The notes below the pieces were generated by a model. That model saw only the letters and a list, made by a program, of their open reading frames with translations. It was not told where the DNA came from and did not search any database. DNA of 64,000 nt from Roseovarius litoreus (lineage in GTDB: Bacteria > Pseudomonadota > Alphaproteobacteria > Rhodobacterales > Rhodobacteraceae). The position numbers and the translations under genes are program-made. The stretch lies in assembly GCF_900142765.1 (NCBI RefSeq), contig NZ_FRCB01000012.1, forward strand, positions 33,828 to 97,827, read 5' to 3'. Below are positions 27,314 to 36,829 of this stretch, piece after piece (the stretch's first letter is position 1; every line of letters begins with the position of its first letter).

Positions 27314-27907
27314 ATGTTGAAACGCCTTTTTGATATCGTCGGCTCCTTGGTGGGCCTCATCCTGTTCGCGCCAGTCTTTTTAGTTCTTGCCATCCTGATA
27401 CGAAGGCAGATGGGGTCTCCGGTGTTATTTCGTCAGACCCGGCCTGGTAAAGATGCCCAGCCGTTTGAAATGCTGAAATTTCGCACGATGCGCGATGCTA
27501 TCGGGCCGGATGAGCAGCCACTTCCAGATGCAGACCGGATGACCAAACTGGGGCAAAGGCTGCGCTCGAGCTCGGCCGATGAGTTGCCGGAGCTTTGGAA
27601 CGTCCTCAAAGGTGAGATGAGCCTCGTCGGTCCACGTCCTTTGTTGATGGAGTACCTGCCGCTCTACAGCACAGAACAGGCACGCCGCCACGAGGTCAGA
27701 CCAGGGGTTACGGGCTGGGCGCAGATCAATGGGCGTAACGCGATCTCCTGGGAGCAAAAGTTTGCGCTCGATGTCTGGTATGTCGACAACCGGACGCTCT
27801 GGCTCGATTTCAAGATTATCTGGTTGACCATCCGAAAGGTTTTGAAACGAGATGGGATCACTGCGCAGGGAGAAGCTACAATGCCGAAATTCACCGGCTC
27901 AAAATGA
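27314..27907 (+). CDS. pglC: PglC-type initiating phosphoglycosyltransferase
   Basis: 197 residues, the minimal monotopic phosphoglycosyltransferase size. A re-entrant N-terminal membrane helix (LFDIVGSLVGLILFAPVFLV) leads to FEMLKFRTM and the catalytic Asp-Glu pair in SSADELPELWNVLKGEMSLV, then GPRPLLMEYLPLY and RPGVTGWAQINGRN. It loads the first sugar-1-P, by context di-N-acetylbacillosamine phosphate, onto undecaprenyl phosphate. About 85 bases separate it from the GT4 gene; it overlaps pglD by 4 bases. Confidence 0.9.
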   Translation: MLKRLFDIVGSLVGLILFAPVFLVLAILIRRQMGSPVLFRQTRPGKDAQPFEMLKFRTMRDAIGPDEQPLPDADRMTKLGQRLRSSSADELPELWNVLKGEMSLVGPRPLLMEYLPLYSTEQARRHEVRPGVTGWAQINGRNAISWEQKFALDVWYVDNRTLWLDFKIIWLTIRKVLKRDGITAQGEATMPKFTGSK

Positions 27908-28497
27908 GCAAGCTGTTCATTATTGGTGCCAGCGGGCATGGGAAAGTTGTGGCGGATACCGCTGAGGCCTGCGGGTTCACCGACATTGCCTTTCTGGACG
28001 ACGTCTGGCCAGAGAAGACCATGAATGCGCATTGGCCTGTTGTGGGCTTGCCGGATCGAGAGCGGTCGCCGCTATTTTGCGCGGTTGGCAATAATCAAAC
28101 ACGGGCGCGTTTTTTTGATAAACTGTACCTTGATGATAGCCCTGTCCTCATCCATCCCCATGCCAGCATATCGCGATACGCAGCAATCGGGGCCGGCAGC
28201 TTGGTCGTGGCTGGTAGCGTCGTGACCGCGGACGCTTCGATCGGCCGCGGCGTGATTTTGAATACAGGCTGCAGTGTCGATCACGACTGCCAAATTGGTG
28301 ATTTCGTGCACATCTCGCCCGGCGCGCATCTCGCTGGCGGTGTTTGCGTGGGCGCGCGCTCTTGGGTGGGGATCGGAGCAGCGGTCCGTGAAGGTATCCG
28401 CATAGGCCGTGACGTCATGGTGGCCGCGGGTGCCGCAGTTGTTGACGATGTGGAAGACGGCGCCCGCGTGGGCGGCGTCCCGGCTCAAAGGATTTGA
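27904..28497 (+). CDS. pglD: UDP-4-amino-sugar N-acetyltransferase (PglD/NeuD family)
   Basis: 197 residues. The N-terminal Rossmann-like substrate domain starts LFIIGASGHGKVVADTAEAC, and the C-terminal left-handed beta-helix has hexapeptide repeats, with the catalytic His-Asp in NTGCSVDHDCQIGDFVHI and the coenzyme A-binding GARSWVGIGAAV. It acetylates UDP-4-amino-4,6-dideoxy-GlcNAc to UDP-di-N-acetylbacillosamine. It lies between pglC and the aminotransferase gene. Confidence 0.9.
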   Translation: MSKLFIIGASGHGKVVADTAEACGFTDIAFLDDVWPEKTMNAHWPVVGLPDRERSPLFCAVGNNQTRARFFDKLYLDDSPVLIHPHASISRYAAIGAGSLVVAGSVVTADASIGRGVILNTGCSVDHDCQIGDFVHISPGAHLAGGVCVGARSWVGIGAAVREGIRIGRDVMVAAGAAVVDDVEDGARVGGVPAQRI

Positions 28498-28500
28498 ATT

Positions 28501-29739
28501 TTGCTCAATGGACCGTTTTCCCCCTGGCCCTCGTTCACACAAGAAGAGGCTGACGCCGTCTCACGTGTTTTGCTATCCAACCGGGTGAACTATTGGACCG
28601 GTCAGGAAGGCCGGGAGTTCGAATGCGAATTCGCCGCTTGGTGCGGGGTCGAGCATGCAATTGCCGTTGCCAACGGAACCGTGGCGTTGGACCTCGCGCT
28701 GGCTGGTCTGAGCGTGGGCGCGCGAAACGGTGGCTCTCCGGGCGACGAGGTGGTCGTCACGCCTCGGACCTTTGTGGCGTCTGCCTCGACCGTGCCCAAT
28801 GCTGGCGCCGTGCCTGTATTTGCTGATGTTGACCCGGAGAGTGGTAATATCACCGCAGAGACCATAGCGGCCGTTCTCTCAGAAAATACGAAAGCGATTA
28901 TCGCCGTGCACCTCGCTGGCTGGCCCTGCGACATGGACCCGATCATGGAACTGGCAGCGGCCCGCGGCATCAAGGTCATCGAGGATTGTGCGCAAGCCCA
29001 TGGCGCGTTCTACAAAGGTCGCCCGGTTGGCGCGATCGGCCATGTCGCTGCTTGGTCGTTTTGCCAAGACAAGATCATGACCACTGGGGGTGAGGGCGGC
29101 ATGGTGACCACGGTGGACCGGGACCTCTGGTCGCGGATGTGGGCCTTGAAGGATCATGGCAAGAGCTGGGGGGCGGTCTACGAACGCCAGCATCCGCCAG
29201 GGTTTCGCTGGTTGCATGAAAGTTTTGGGACGAATTGGCGGATGACCGAGATGCAGGCCGCGATTGGCCGTATCCAATTGATGCGCATGGCAGACTGGAC
29301 AGCGGCCCGCACGGCCAGCGCCAGGATCATTGAAAATGCTCTGGCACCGTTCGCTGGAGAGTCGGGGCCTGTACGCGTTCCAAATCTGCGCTGCGCAGGG
29401 TGTGAGGGGTGCAAGGCGCAGGACGGCTGCGTGCACGCCTACTATAAGTATTACGTCTATGTGCGCCCTGGCAATCTGGCGCCGGGATGGGATCGCGACC
29501 GGATCGTTGAAGAAATCAAAGCCCTCGGTGTGCCGTGTTTCCAGGGAAGCTGCTCGGAGGTTTATTTGGAAAAAGCCTTCGCGGAAACGGGCTGGCGTCC
29601 CAAAGAGCGCTTGCCTGTCGCGAGAGAGCTGGGTGACACCAGTGTGATGCTTCTCGTCCATCCGACTTTGACAGAGGGTGAGATCACCAAGACGGCGGAA
29701 GCACTCCGGAAGGTTCTTGAGCAAGCACGTCGGACATAA
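28501..29739 (+). CDS. pglE: DegT/DnrJ-family sugar aminotransferase, PglE role
   Basis: 412 residues from a TTG three bases after pglD, with AAAGGA upstream. PLP motifs: VTPRTFVASASTVPNAG, VIEDCAQAHGAFYKGRPVG, and the PLP lysine in SFCQDKIMTTGGEGG; GTNWRMTEMQAAIGRIQL follows. It should aminate the 4-keto group of the product of the 4,6-dehydratase at 30405. It carries an unusual Cys cluster CAGCEGCKAQDGC around residues 298-310, which also occurs in some PglE/Per-like enzymes and could bind a metal. Confidence 0.87.
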   Translation: MLNGPFSPWPSFTQEEADAVSRVLLSNRVNYWTGQEGREFECEFAAWCGVEHAIAVANGTVALDLALAGLSVGARNGGSPGDEVVVTPRTFVASASTVPNAGAVPVFADVDPESGNITAETIAAVLSENTKAIIAVHLAGWPCDMDPIMELAAARGIKVIEDCAQAHGAFYKGRPVGAIGHVAAWSFCQDKIMTTGGEGGMVTTVDRDLWSRMWALKDHGKSWGAVYERQHPPGFRWLHESFGTNWRMTEMQAAIGRIQLMRMADWTAARTASARIIENALAPFAGESGPVRVPNLRCAGCEGCKAQDGCVHAYYKYYVYVRPGNLAPGWDRDRIVEEIKALGVPCFQGSCSEVYLEKAFAETGWRPKERLPVARELGDTSVMLLVHPTLTEGEITKTAEALRKVLEQARRT

Positions 29740-30404
29740 AGCTGCACTCGGACAATCGGAAATCGTTCCTGTCTCGCGTGGTCCTCAAAGCAATTTTAAC
29801 ATTGTCGACGATTTTCGTCTCAATGATGCTCCAGAAGCTTATCGGTCACAAAACAGGCGATTCATTCAGGGATCTTTCTGCCGTGTTCAGAGTTCCGTGA
29901 CAAAGTCGAACGACGCGGCATCAGGGTTCTCTTTTGTGAGCTTCACGAATGTCTTTTGCGCTTCATCCAACGTGTCGAATATTTTCTCCATCCGCAGCGC
30001 ATAGACGCTTTCTTTGACATCGCCTTGAAGAACCGAAACCACATAATTCTTATTTTTGCAGCTTTTCGGTACTCAACATCGTCAGGGTTCAACTTCGCAA
30101 GCCGCTCTGCTCATGCCAGGTCAATCCGCATATTTTGCGTGTAATAATTTTCGAGTCTTTCGAACATTGATGTCATCGCCTGCAAAATGTCTGTCCAAGA
30201 TAATTTACTGTAAATCGACTAGGCAGGCTAGGCGAGAACAGTCTGTCCCAGATTGGGCCTCGTGTACGGCGTGGCGCAGCAACTCCTGGCACTGAGTAAG
30301 CAACTGACCAAGGTGACAGGTCTTCTCCAGCATCCCGAACCCTGTCGAAGCATGGGTCTTGGCGAGAGCGATTGCTGTATATTTACTCTCTTGGATAACA
30401 GGTT
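29740..30404. other. Gap between pglE and pglF with a possible small minus-strand gene remnant
   Basis: 665 bases. The minus strand has protein-like stretches in shifting frames. One 51-codon piece (29887-30042, GTG start) reads VVSVLQGDVKESVYALRMEK and ends ...DFVTEL; an upstream piece in another frame starts MTSMFERLENYY. They may be one decayed small gene. No ribosome site supports either. The promoter of the 30405 gene is presumably at the right end. Confidence 0.35.
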
Positions 30405-32369
30405 ATGCCAAACATTATTAAGTATCTCGCGCGGCTGAATCGCCGGACGAAAGTACTTGTCCAGCTGTTATTGGATGCAGTGTTGATTATGCTTTCGTTC
30501 TTCGCGGCGATGCTGTTGCGCCTCGAAAGTGTTCAGTTTGCCGCTAAACCGGAAGTCTGGATTGCGCTTTCAATTGCTCTCGTTACTGCCCTCTTCGCGT
30601 TTCACTTTTGGGGGCTTTACCGCGCGCTGGTGCGATATGTGACCGGCAAGATTTTGGTCATCATCGGCAAGAGCACACTACTTGCTGCCATTATTCTCTA
30701 TCTTGCAGGCTTAGCCGTTGACGCCGGTCTCCCACGGTCTGTTCCGATCATTTTTGCCGTTTTCGCTTTTCTGTCCATTGGGGGATTGCGCTTTGTGGCA
30801 CGCACGTTTTTCCGCAAGCCGACGCATGTCCACAAACGCCCTGTCATTATCTATGGCGCGGGAGATGCGGGGCTTCAGCTTCTAAACTCCCTTTTCCATG
30901 GTCGGGAATATACGCCGGTTGCATTGATTGACGACAATCCAAATCTCCAGAACTTGGCGGTGGGCGGTTTAACCGTATTTGCGCCGGATCAGCTTCCTCG
31001 GCTCATCAAGAAAACCGGGGCTCACGTCGTCTTGCTGGCAATACCCAGCTTGAGACGGGCGCGTCGACGTGAAATCGTGAGCACCCTCGAGGACTTGCAC
31101 GTGGAGATTAAAACGATTCCGGGTATGGCCGATATCATCAGTGGGAAATCAAAGATATCGGAACTGCGGACAGTGTCTGCGGAGGACTTGCTCGGCCGTG
31201 ATCCTGTTGCTCCAGATACGGAGCTTTTGGCAAAAGACATTGCCGGGCGAGTGGTGATGGTCTCCGGCGCGGGTGGATCGATCGGCAGTGAGCTTTGCCG
31301 GCAAATCTTAACCCAACACCCCGCAACTCTCGTTCTCTATGAGATGTCGGAATTTTCTCTATATGCCATCGCGGACGAGCTGTCAGCGACAACCAAACGG
31401 CAGCAATACCCGACAAAGATTGTACCCATCTTGGGATCCGTCCAGCATGGCCGCCGACTTGAAACCGCAATCAAGGCGTTTGAGGTGCAGACCATCTATC
31501 ATGCGGCTGCCTATAAGCATGTGCCTCTTGTAGAGGAAAACGTGGTCGAGGGTATTCGCAACAACGTATTTGGGACACTTGCGATCGCATCGGCTGCGAA
31601 AAAGCTCAAGGTGGAAAAGTTTATTCTTGTTTCGACCGACAAGGCTGTACGCCCGACAAATGTCATGGGTGCGAGCAAGCGCATTGCAGAACTCATCTGT
31701 CAAGCCAGTGCGCAGGAGAGGACGTCGACTGTCTTTTCTATGGTGCGCTTTGGGAATGTACTTGGGTCTTCCGGCTCAGTGATCCCAAGATTTCGCGCAC
31801 AGATCGAGAGCGGGGGCCCGATTACTGTCACGCATGAAAACATCAATCGCTATTTCATGACGATTCCGGAGGCATCTCAACTGGTGATTCAGGCCGGCGC
31901 TATGGGGCAGGGCGGCGATGTGTTTGTTTTAGACATGGGAAAACCCGTCAAAATCATGGACTTGGCGATCAGTATGGTCAAACTGCAGGGGTTGACACCG
32001 TACATGGTCGACCACGCCGACCGAATTCTTCCTGACGAGGGCGATATCCCGATCTGCATCACTGGTTTGCGGAAAGGCGAAAAACTCTACGAAGAACTAT
32101 TGATCGGAAACGATCCATCTCCGACCCTTCACCCGCGCATCATGACGGCATCGGAAGTCTCCCTGCCAATGGGAGATCTTATGGTGGTCCTAAACCGTCT
32201 GCTTGCAGTTTGCGAAGACTATAATTTACCGGGAATTGTTTCCATTCTCCATGAATTGCCTTTGGATTACGCGCCGCTGAGCCGTGATATATCTGACTTG
32301 CTTTGGGACGTGCAGCAGGGGAGTGTCCAAGATCAGCACAGCTTAACTGCGAAGGACGTTCGCGCATGA
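30405..32369 (+). CDS. pglF: UDP-GlcNAc 4,6-dehydratase, membrane-bound (PglF/WbpM/CapD type)
   Basis: 654 residues. Four N-terminal membrane helices (about 15-130) are followed by a first Rossmann-like domain (PVIIYGAGDAGLQLLNSL) and the catalytic SDR domain with VMVSGAGGSIGSELCRQIL, the YHAAAYKHVPLVEENVVEGI block and the SxxK-type site FILVSTDKAVRPTNVMGASK characteristic of these dehydratases (Met replaces the usual Tyr). It converts UDP-GlcNAc to the 4-keto-6-deoxy sugar used by the PglE and PglD homologues just upstream. Its stop overlaps the Nudix gene. Confidence 0.92.
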   Translation: MPNIIKYLARLNRRTKVLVQLLLDAVLIMLSFFAAMLLRLESVQFAAKPEVWIALSIALVTALFAFHFWGLYRALVRYVTGKILVIIGKSTLLAAIILYLAGLAVDAGLPRSVPIIFAVFAFLSIGGLRFVARTFFRKPTHVHKRPVIIYGAGDAGLQLLNSLFHGREYTPVALIDDNPNLQNLAVGGLTVFAPDQLPRLIKKTGAHVVLLAIPSLRRARRREIVSTLEDLHVEIKTIPGMADIISGKSKISELRTVSAEDLLGRDPVAPDTELLAKDIAGRVVMVSGAGGSIGSELCRQILTQHPATLVLYEMSEFSLYAIADELSATTKRQQYPTKIVPILGSVQHGRRLETAIKAFEVQTIYHAAAYKHVPLVEENVVEGIRNNVFGTLAIASAAKKLKVEKFILVSTDKAVRPTNVMGASKRIAELICQASAQERTSTVFSMVRFGNVLGSSGSVIPRFRAQIESGGPITVTHENINRYFMTIPEASQLVIQAGAMGQGGDVFVLDMGKPVKIMDLAISMVKLQGLTPYMVDHADRILPDEGDIPICITGLRKGEKLYEELLIGNDPSPTLHPRIMTASEVSLPMGDLMVVLNRLLAVCEDYNLPGIVSILHELPLDYAPLSRDISDLLWDVQQGSVQDQHSLTAKDVRA

Positions 32370-32854
32370 AGGCGTCACCGGATAAAAAGCGTAGCATTGT
32401 GGGCATGCTTATTAGTCGCTTGCTCCACTCATATTTTGTATTAACGCGCGGATTGACCCTTGGGGTGCGGGCGATTGTGCAATCCGATGATGGAAAGTTC
32501 CTGCTCGTGAGCCATACCTATACGCCTGGCTGGTACTTTCCGGGCGGAGGCGTGGGAAAAGGCCAGACGGCAGAAGACGCTCTGCGCATTGAATTGCAAC
32601 AGGAAACAGGTTTGAGGCTACGTGGGACGCCTGAACTGCTCGGCGTGTTTCACAATTCTTCAATAAGTAGCCGGGATCATGTGCTCGTCTATCGATGCCA
32701 AGTTGATGGCAAAATGCCTCAAAAACCGCCCAGCATGGAGATAGCGGAATATGGCTTTTTTGATCTGAATGCTCTGCCTGAAGGGACCGATGCTGGTACC
32801 GAGCGACGGATGCGTGAGATTGTCGAGGGCGCGGACCAATCCGAAGCTTGGTGA
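32366..32854 (+). CDS. Nudix-domain protein with degenerate Nudix box
   Basis: 162 residues, ATGA overlap with pglF. The Nudix fold is clear (LGVRAIVQSDDGKFLLVSHT, then PGWYFPGGGVGKGQTAEDAL). The box reads IELQQETGL where REUxEExGU is expected, so the Arg is Ile and one of the two metal-binding Glu is Gln. The GE of the loop is also GQ. Hydrolase activity could be weak or altered. Co-transcription with the sugar genes suggests a nucleotide-sugar or house-cleaning role, but the substrate is unknown. Confidence 0.8.
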   Translation: MKASPDKKRSIVGMLISRLLHSYFVLTRGLTLGVRAIVQSDDGKFLLVSHTYTPGWYFPGGGVGKGQTAEDALRIELQQETGLRLRGTPELLGVFHNSSISSRDHVLVYRCQVDGKMPQKPPSMEIAEYGFFDLNALPEGTDAGTERRMREIVEGADQSEAW

Positions 32855-33194
32855 GTAGTCGCAAATCCAATTGAAGCGCTAGGCCTTGGGAATGAAAAGA
32901 GACTAATGGGTGTGCTGCCTAGTTTTTACCGCAGTGGCGCGCCTCTTGAAGCGGGCGATGATATCGGGATCGTCGACGAAGTAATCAAGGATCGATCAGC
33001 CCCAAACGTTGTGCTCGGCGTGCTCCAGATCCCACTTTGCATTAAACGCAGATATTCCGATTGAAGCTTTAGCGACAAAGCCAAATCAAGGGCTAGAACA
33101 AAACAGGCTAGGCCGCAAAGTTAAAAACTTTACTCCTCCATTTCCGTGAGAATGAACAAGTTTGCCAGACTGCCTAACGAATAAAACCAACTGC
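32855..33194. other. Gap with a possible decayed coding stretch
   Basis: 340 bases after the end of the polysaccharide operon. On the minus strand (about 33080 down to 32900) one frame reads KWDLEHAEHNVWG, a TGA stop, then SILDYFVDDPDIIARFKRR. The plus strand has a 52-codon frame from 32906. Neither has a clear start signal. A pseudogene remnant marking the end of the locus is possible. Confidence 0.3.
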
Positions 33195-34118
33195 TCAGCT
33201 CTGAACGACGGGTTTTGCCTTGAGCGTCAGGGACAGCATCTCAAGATATTCGGCATAGAAGGCCTCGATCAATTCCATTTGCGCGCCGCGGACCTCAAAT
33301 ACGTCACCGCGATTATAAGAAAACCCGGGGCTGTCGATCTGGGTGCTCAGCTCGGCCAGTTTGGCATCCACATGCTTTGAGCGGTTCGCGATGTGATCCC
33401 TGACCGCAAGGATGACGGCCATAAACGCGTTGACCTGGTCCAGCGTTGAGGGCTCATAGCCGACCGGCAGGAATAGCCGCGCCTCCGTCCAGTACCGCTG
33501 TACGACATTGCTGATCTCATTAGGGCTTCTGTCGCGGCGCCACTTGGCGATGAATTTGGTCCATGATTTCCGCCAGGCGTCGGGATTGTCGAGCCTCCGC
33601 TCATAAAGCCGTTTGAGGCCCTTGGCGTCGGGCTGTTCAAGCAACGCATGAGGGTGACTCAGCAGCATGATCTCATGGGCCTGCAGGATCGATTGCTCGA
33701 TCATATCCACAAGATTGCGCAGCGTGAGACGCGCGACCATGTCGATGGCCTGCTCATGTGCGGTCTCGGCCTCGCTTGGCGACCATGATACCAGCGGTCT
33801 GCGTTGATAGCCGGCTTCGCCCGGGCGAATACCGGCAATGTCGTAGGGGTCGGGCATGGTCGTGCAGGCCAGCCGCGCAGATCGCAAGGCCCTGTCGGCC
33901 ACCGACCATCGCAGGTATATGTCTCGGGCCTGAGACCGCCATGCCGGGATCCACTGACTGGTGGTCTGAAGCCAGGTCGGCTCGGGAGTGTGCTCCCGGT
34001 TTGAGACACCCTCAGCCTTCACCACCTCTTCAAGGCCGTCCGCCTGTTCCGCCAGCAGGACCTCATCGTCAACGCGGCGGTCCCGCGCGGTGAAGCGTAT
34101 GTCGAACAGGTTTTTCAT
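33195..34118 (-). CDS. Conserved-looking hypothetical protein, helical, no recognised domain
   Basis: About 307 residues from the ATG at 34116-34118 (a TTG six codons upstream is also in frame). No signal peptide or membrane segment. Composition is helix-rich with many Trp and Arg; recognisable stretches are TWLQTTSQWIPAWRSQARD, ARLTLRNLVDMIEQSILQAH and GFSYNRGDVFEVRGAQMELI. Codon use is like genuine high-GC genes of the window, and there is no competing frame. I cannot assign a family. It is monocistronic between the EPS locus and an orphan kinase. Confidence 0.65.
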   Translation of the reverse strand: MKNLFDIRFTARDRRVDDEVLLAEQADGLEEVVKAEGVSNREHTPEPTWLQTTSQWIPAWRSQARDIYLRWSVADRALRSARLACTTMPDPYDIAGIRPGEAGYQRRPLVSWSPSEAETAHEQAIDMVARLTLRNLVDMIEQSILQAHEIMLLSHPHALLEQPDAKGLKRLYERRLDNPDAWRKSWTKFIAKWRRDRSPNEISNVVQRYWTEARLFLPVGYEPSTLDQVNAFMAVILAVRDHIANRSKHVDAKLAELSTQIDSPGFSYNRGDVFEVRGAQMELIEAFYAEYLEMLSLTLKAKPVVQS

Positions 34119-34622
34119 CTTCGTCTGCCTCAACACAGTTTTTGTTCTGCGTCAGCATGCAGGTGCTGTATCCCTTCCCCATCCTCACCTTGTGAACTGG
34201 GAGGGAAGTAAGCCGCCAAGACCCAGCCGATCATCGGCCATGACGAACCGCATGACGCGCAACGTTTTGCCCGCAAGGCTACCTCAACGCCTGTGGGCGG
34301 TGGTGAACGCATAAGACTGTTTGGCTTCCTTTAAGGTCGCGCGGTTTCGAACGATAGTTGTGTGGAAGGGGATCCAGCCTTGTGAATCATCCGTAAATTT
34401 CCCATTAAAGGGGCTATCGGGTACGCGGGCTTCATCTCATCTTGAACCTGCCGCCGAGCAAGTGGCAACCAGTGCATTACGCTGCAGCCTTATCGGGTGC
34501 CAGCGTATTTCGTTGAAAGAATCCCAATTCCATATGAAAGGCCGGGCTTCGGCCACGATGCCAATCCTGCATCGCGGCGAAACGCGCGTCCGCATGACGT
34601 TTTATGAGATGGATGCTTGCCC
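34119..34622. other. Divergent intergenic region upstream of the hybrid kinase
   Basis: About 500 bases with no supported gene. It contains the promoters of the divergent 33195-34118 gene and of the hybrid kinase; no distinct operator or terminator is obvious. Confidence 0.4.
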
Positions 34623-36686
34623 ATGAAGCAGCACGATATGCAGGCTTTGTATGACGCTGAAAAACGCAGGCGCCTGGATGCGGAGGCCAAGCTGGAACAG
34701 GCCCGTCTTGCGCTCGAGGAGACGCGAGAACAGCTTCGGGAAAGCGATCAGAAATTCAGATCGTTCCTCGATACGGCCAACGATGTCGTCTATATCCTGT
34801 CTCCGGATGGGACGTTCGAGTTCCTGTCCCCCAAAATCCTCGACGTGCTCGGGTACCAGCAGGACGAGTTGGTCGGTCAGCACTTTGCCAGCGTCATTCA
34901 TCCTGATGACCTGCCAGTCTGCCAGGCCTTCTTCGAAAGAGTGGTCGCAAATCGGCAGGCCGAGGCCGGGCTGGAATACCGCGTGCGCCACACGAACGGG
35001 ACCTGGCGCTGGCATGACACAAATGCCGCGCCGCTGTTCGATTCAGCGCAGAATTTTCGGGGCATGTTGGGGATCGGTCGTGATGTTCAGGATCGCAAGA
35101 TGGCCACCGATGCCTTGCAGAAGGCGCTTGAACATGCCGAAGCGGCCTCGATGGCGCGCAGCCGCTTCATCGCGACGATGAACCATGAAATACGCACACC
35201 GCTTGGTGGTTTGTTGGGCATCATCGATCTGATGGCACTTGACGAAACCGATCCTGAAAAGGTCGAACTTCTCAATTATGCGAAACTGGCGGGCAGGGGG
35301 CTCAACCGGATCGTCGATGATGTTCTGGACGTCTCCAAGATGGAAGCGGGTGTGCTGGTCTTTGAGCAGGAAGCGGTCGATCTCCGGGCTGTGATTGACG
35401 GGGTCCGTATCCTTGCGGCCTCTGCGGATAATGCGCGGGGTCGGGAGATCACCATGGAGATCGGCCCGACCGTGCCCCGCTATTTTCTCGGGGATGCGAA
35501 CCGTCTGCGCCAGTTGATTTCGAACCTCGTCAGCAATGCGCTGCGCTATTCCGAGACCGGGCCGATCATCATCCGCGCCGACGCCCACCAGCACAGCAAG
35601 ACATGCCGCCTGAAGGTGGAAGTGGAAGATTTCGGGATCGGGATTTCGGCACAGGATCAGCCGAACCTGTTCAGGGATTTTTCCCAGATAGACAACCCGT
35701 TGACCGCCGCTGCGAACGGTACGGGGCTTGGGCTGGCCATTTGCAAGCGCATCGTCGAGAAACTGAATGGCGATATCGGCGTCGAAAGCCAACCCGGAGA
35801 GGGATCGACCTTCTGGTTCGAGTTGGACGTCGCCGCGACGACTGAACGGGATGTGGATGCGCCCCAGGCAGATCCGCGTCCCGCGTTGGGGCTGGACGGT
35901 CGCAGGATTCTGGTGGCCGAAGACAATGTCATCAATCAGAAACTCTTCATGACCTTTACGCGCCGCATGGGTCTGCAGAGCGACCTCGCCGAGACCGGCC
36001 GCAGCGCGATCGAGGCATTCGCACCCGGCAAATATGACCTCATTCTGATGGATGTCTCCATGCCCGAGATGGACGGGTTCGAGGCGATCAGCTTTCTTCA
36101 GTCGAAATTCGGCAAGGAAAACCTGCCACCCATTCTGGCCCTTACGGCACATACGGAAGACTTCATCGAAAAACAGGCGGCATTGCTGGATGTCGACCGC
36201 ATCCTTCCCAAGCCAATCGACTACGACACGCTGAAGCGGGAATTGGAGGCGGCGCTCAATCTCGAGCATAAACCGCACTCACGCTGCTTCGATCATCAGC
36301 CGCCCGTGCTGCCCAGTTCCGACAGTTCGGTCGCGGCGGTGCAAACCCTGGAACAGGTCATGGCCGCCGATATCTACCAGCAGCTTTTGCCCGATTTCGG
36401 CATGCAGGGCTTGCTGGAGCTTGCCCGGAAGTTCGTAACGGATGCCAATCGTCGCCTTTGCAAGATCATCGAGGCCGAAGCCGAGGGCGATGTCGCCGAA
36501 ATCGCCTTGCAGGTACATGCCTTGAAGGGCGCTGCAATGACGGTTGGGTTCCGGGATGTCGAAAACTGGGTGAAAGACGTTGAAGCCGGTGGTCTGGCTC
36601 CGGGCGGCAAGAGCCTCTCGGACACCGCAACTGTGTTGCAGGAAAAGCTGACGGATCTGGCAGCTGCCTTGCATTTGCGGGTGTGA
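34623..36686 (+). CDS. Soluble PAS hybrid histidine kinase with receiver and Hpt domains
   Basis: 687 residues, no membrane segments. Order: N-terminal coiled coil (1-42), PAS/PAC (about 43-165; FRSFLDTANDVVYILSPDG), DHp with His188 in MNHEIRTPLGGLL, HATPase (N box LISNLVSNALRYS, G boxes FGIGIS and GTGLGLAI), receiver with Asp477 in LILMDVSMPEMDG and Lys in RILPKPID, and Hpt with His632 in VHALKGAAM. A complete phosphorelay lacking only the terminal regulator. It is an orphan inside the island; the output partner may be one of the LuxR-type regulators elsewhere. Confidence 0.92.
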   Translation: MKQHDMQALYDAEKRRRLDAEAKLEQARLALEETREQLRESDQKFRSFLDTANDVVYILSPDGTFEFLSPKILDVLGYQQDELVGQHFASVIHPDDLPVCQAFFERVVANRQAEAGLEYRVRHTNGTWRWHDTNAAPLFDSAQNFRGMLGIGRDVQDRKMATDALQKALEHAEAASMARSRFIATMNHEIRTPLGGLLGIIDLMALDETDPEKVELLNYAKLAGRGLNRIVDDVLDVSKMEAGVLVFEQEAVDLRAVIDGVRILAASADNARGREITMEIGPTVPRYFLGDANRLRQLISNLVSNALRYSETGPIIIRADAHQHSKTCRLKVEVEDFGIGISAQDQPNLFRDFSQIDNPLTAAANGTGLGLAICKRIVEKLNGDIGVESQPGEGSTFWFELDVAATTERDVDAPQADPRPALGLDGRRILVAEDNVINQKLFMTFTRRMGLQSDLAETGRSAIEAFAPGKYDLILMDVSMPEMDGFEAISFLQSKFGKENLPPILALTAHTEDFIEKQAALLDVDRILPKPIDYDTLKRELEAALNLEHKPHSRCFDHQPPVLPSSDSSVAAVQTLEQVMAADIYQQLLPDFGMQGLLELARKFVTDANRRLCKIIEAEAEGDVAEIALQVHALKGAAMTVGFRDVENWVKDVEAGGLAPGGKSLSDTATVLQEKLTDLAAALHLRV

Positions 36687-36829
36687 CGCGCGCCGATCCA
36701 TCCAATGGGTCCGTAGCCAGTAGTCGTTTGAATTCTGTCGCGTGATTTTGCGAAGCGTTGTCAAAGCGTGTGGCGCATCAGCTTTCGGTAAACTGTCAGC
36801 GCATTGGATCAAGGTTTCGGGGTGCTACA

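Noticed and set aside
28196..28220. A GGTAGCGTC word resembling the ops element inside pglD
   Set aside because: It lies within a well-conserved coding region far from an operon start and lacks the flanking inverted repeat.
32880..33080. Possible transposase remnant after the Nudix gene
   Set aside because: The short protein-like stretches carry no identifiable transposase motif or terminal inverted repeats, so an insertion sequence is not supported.
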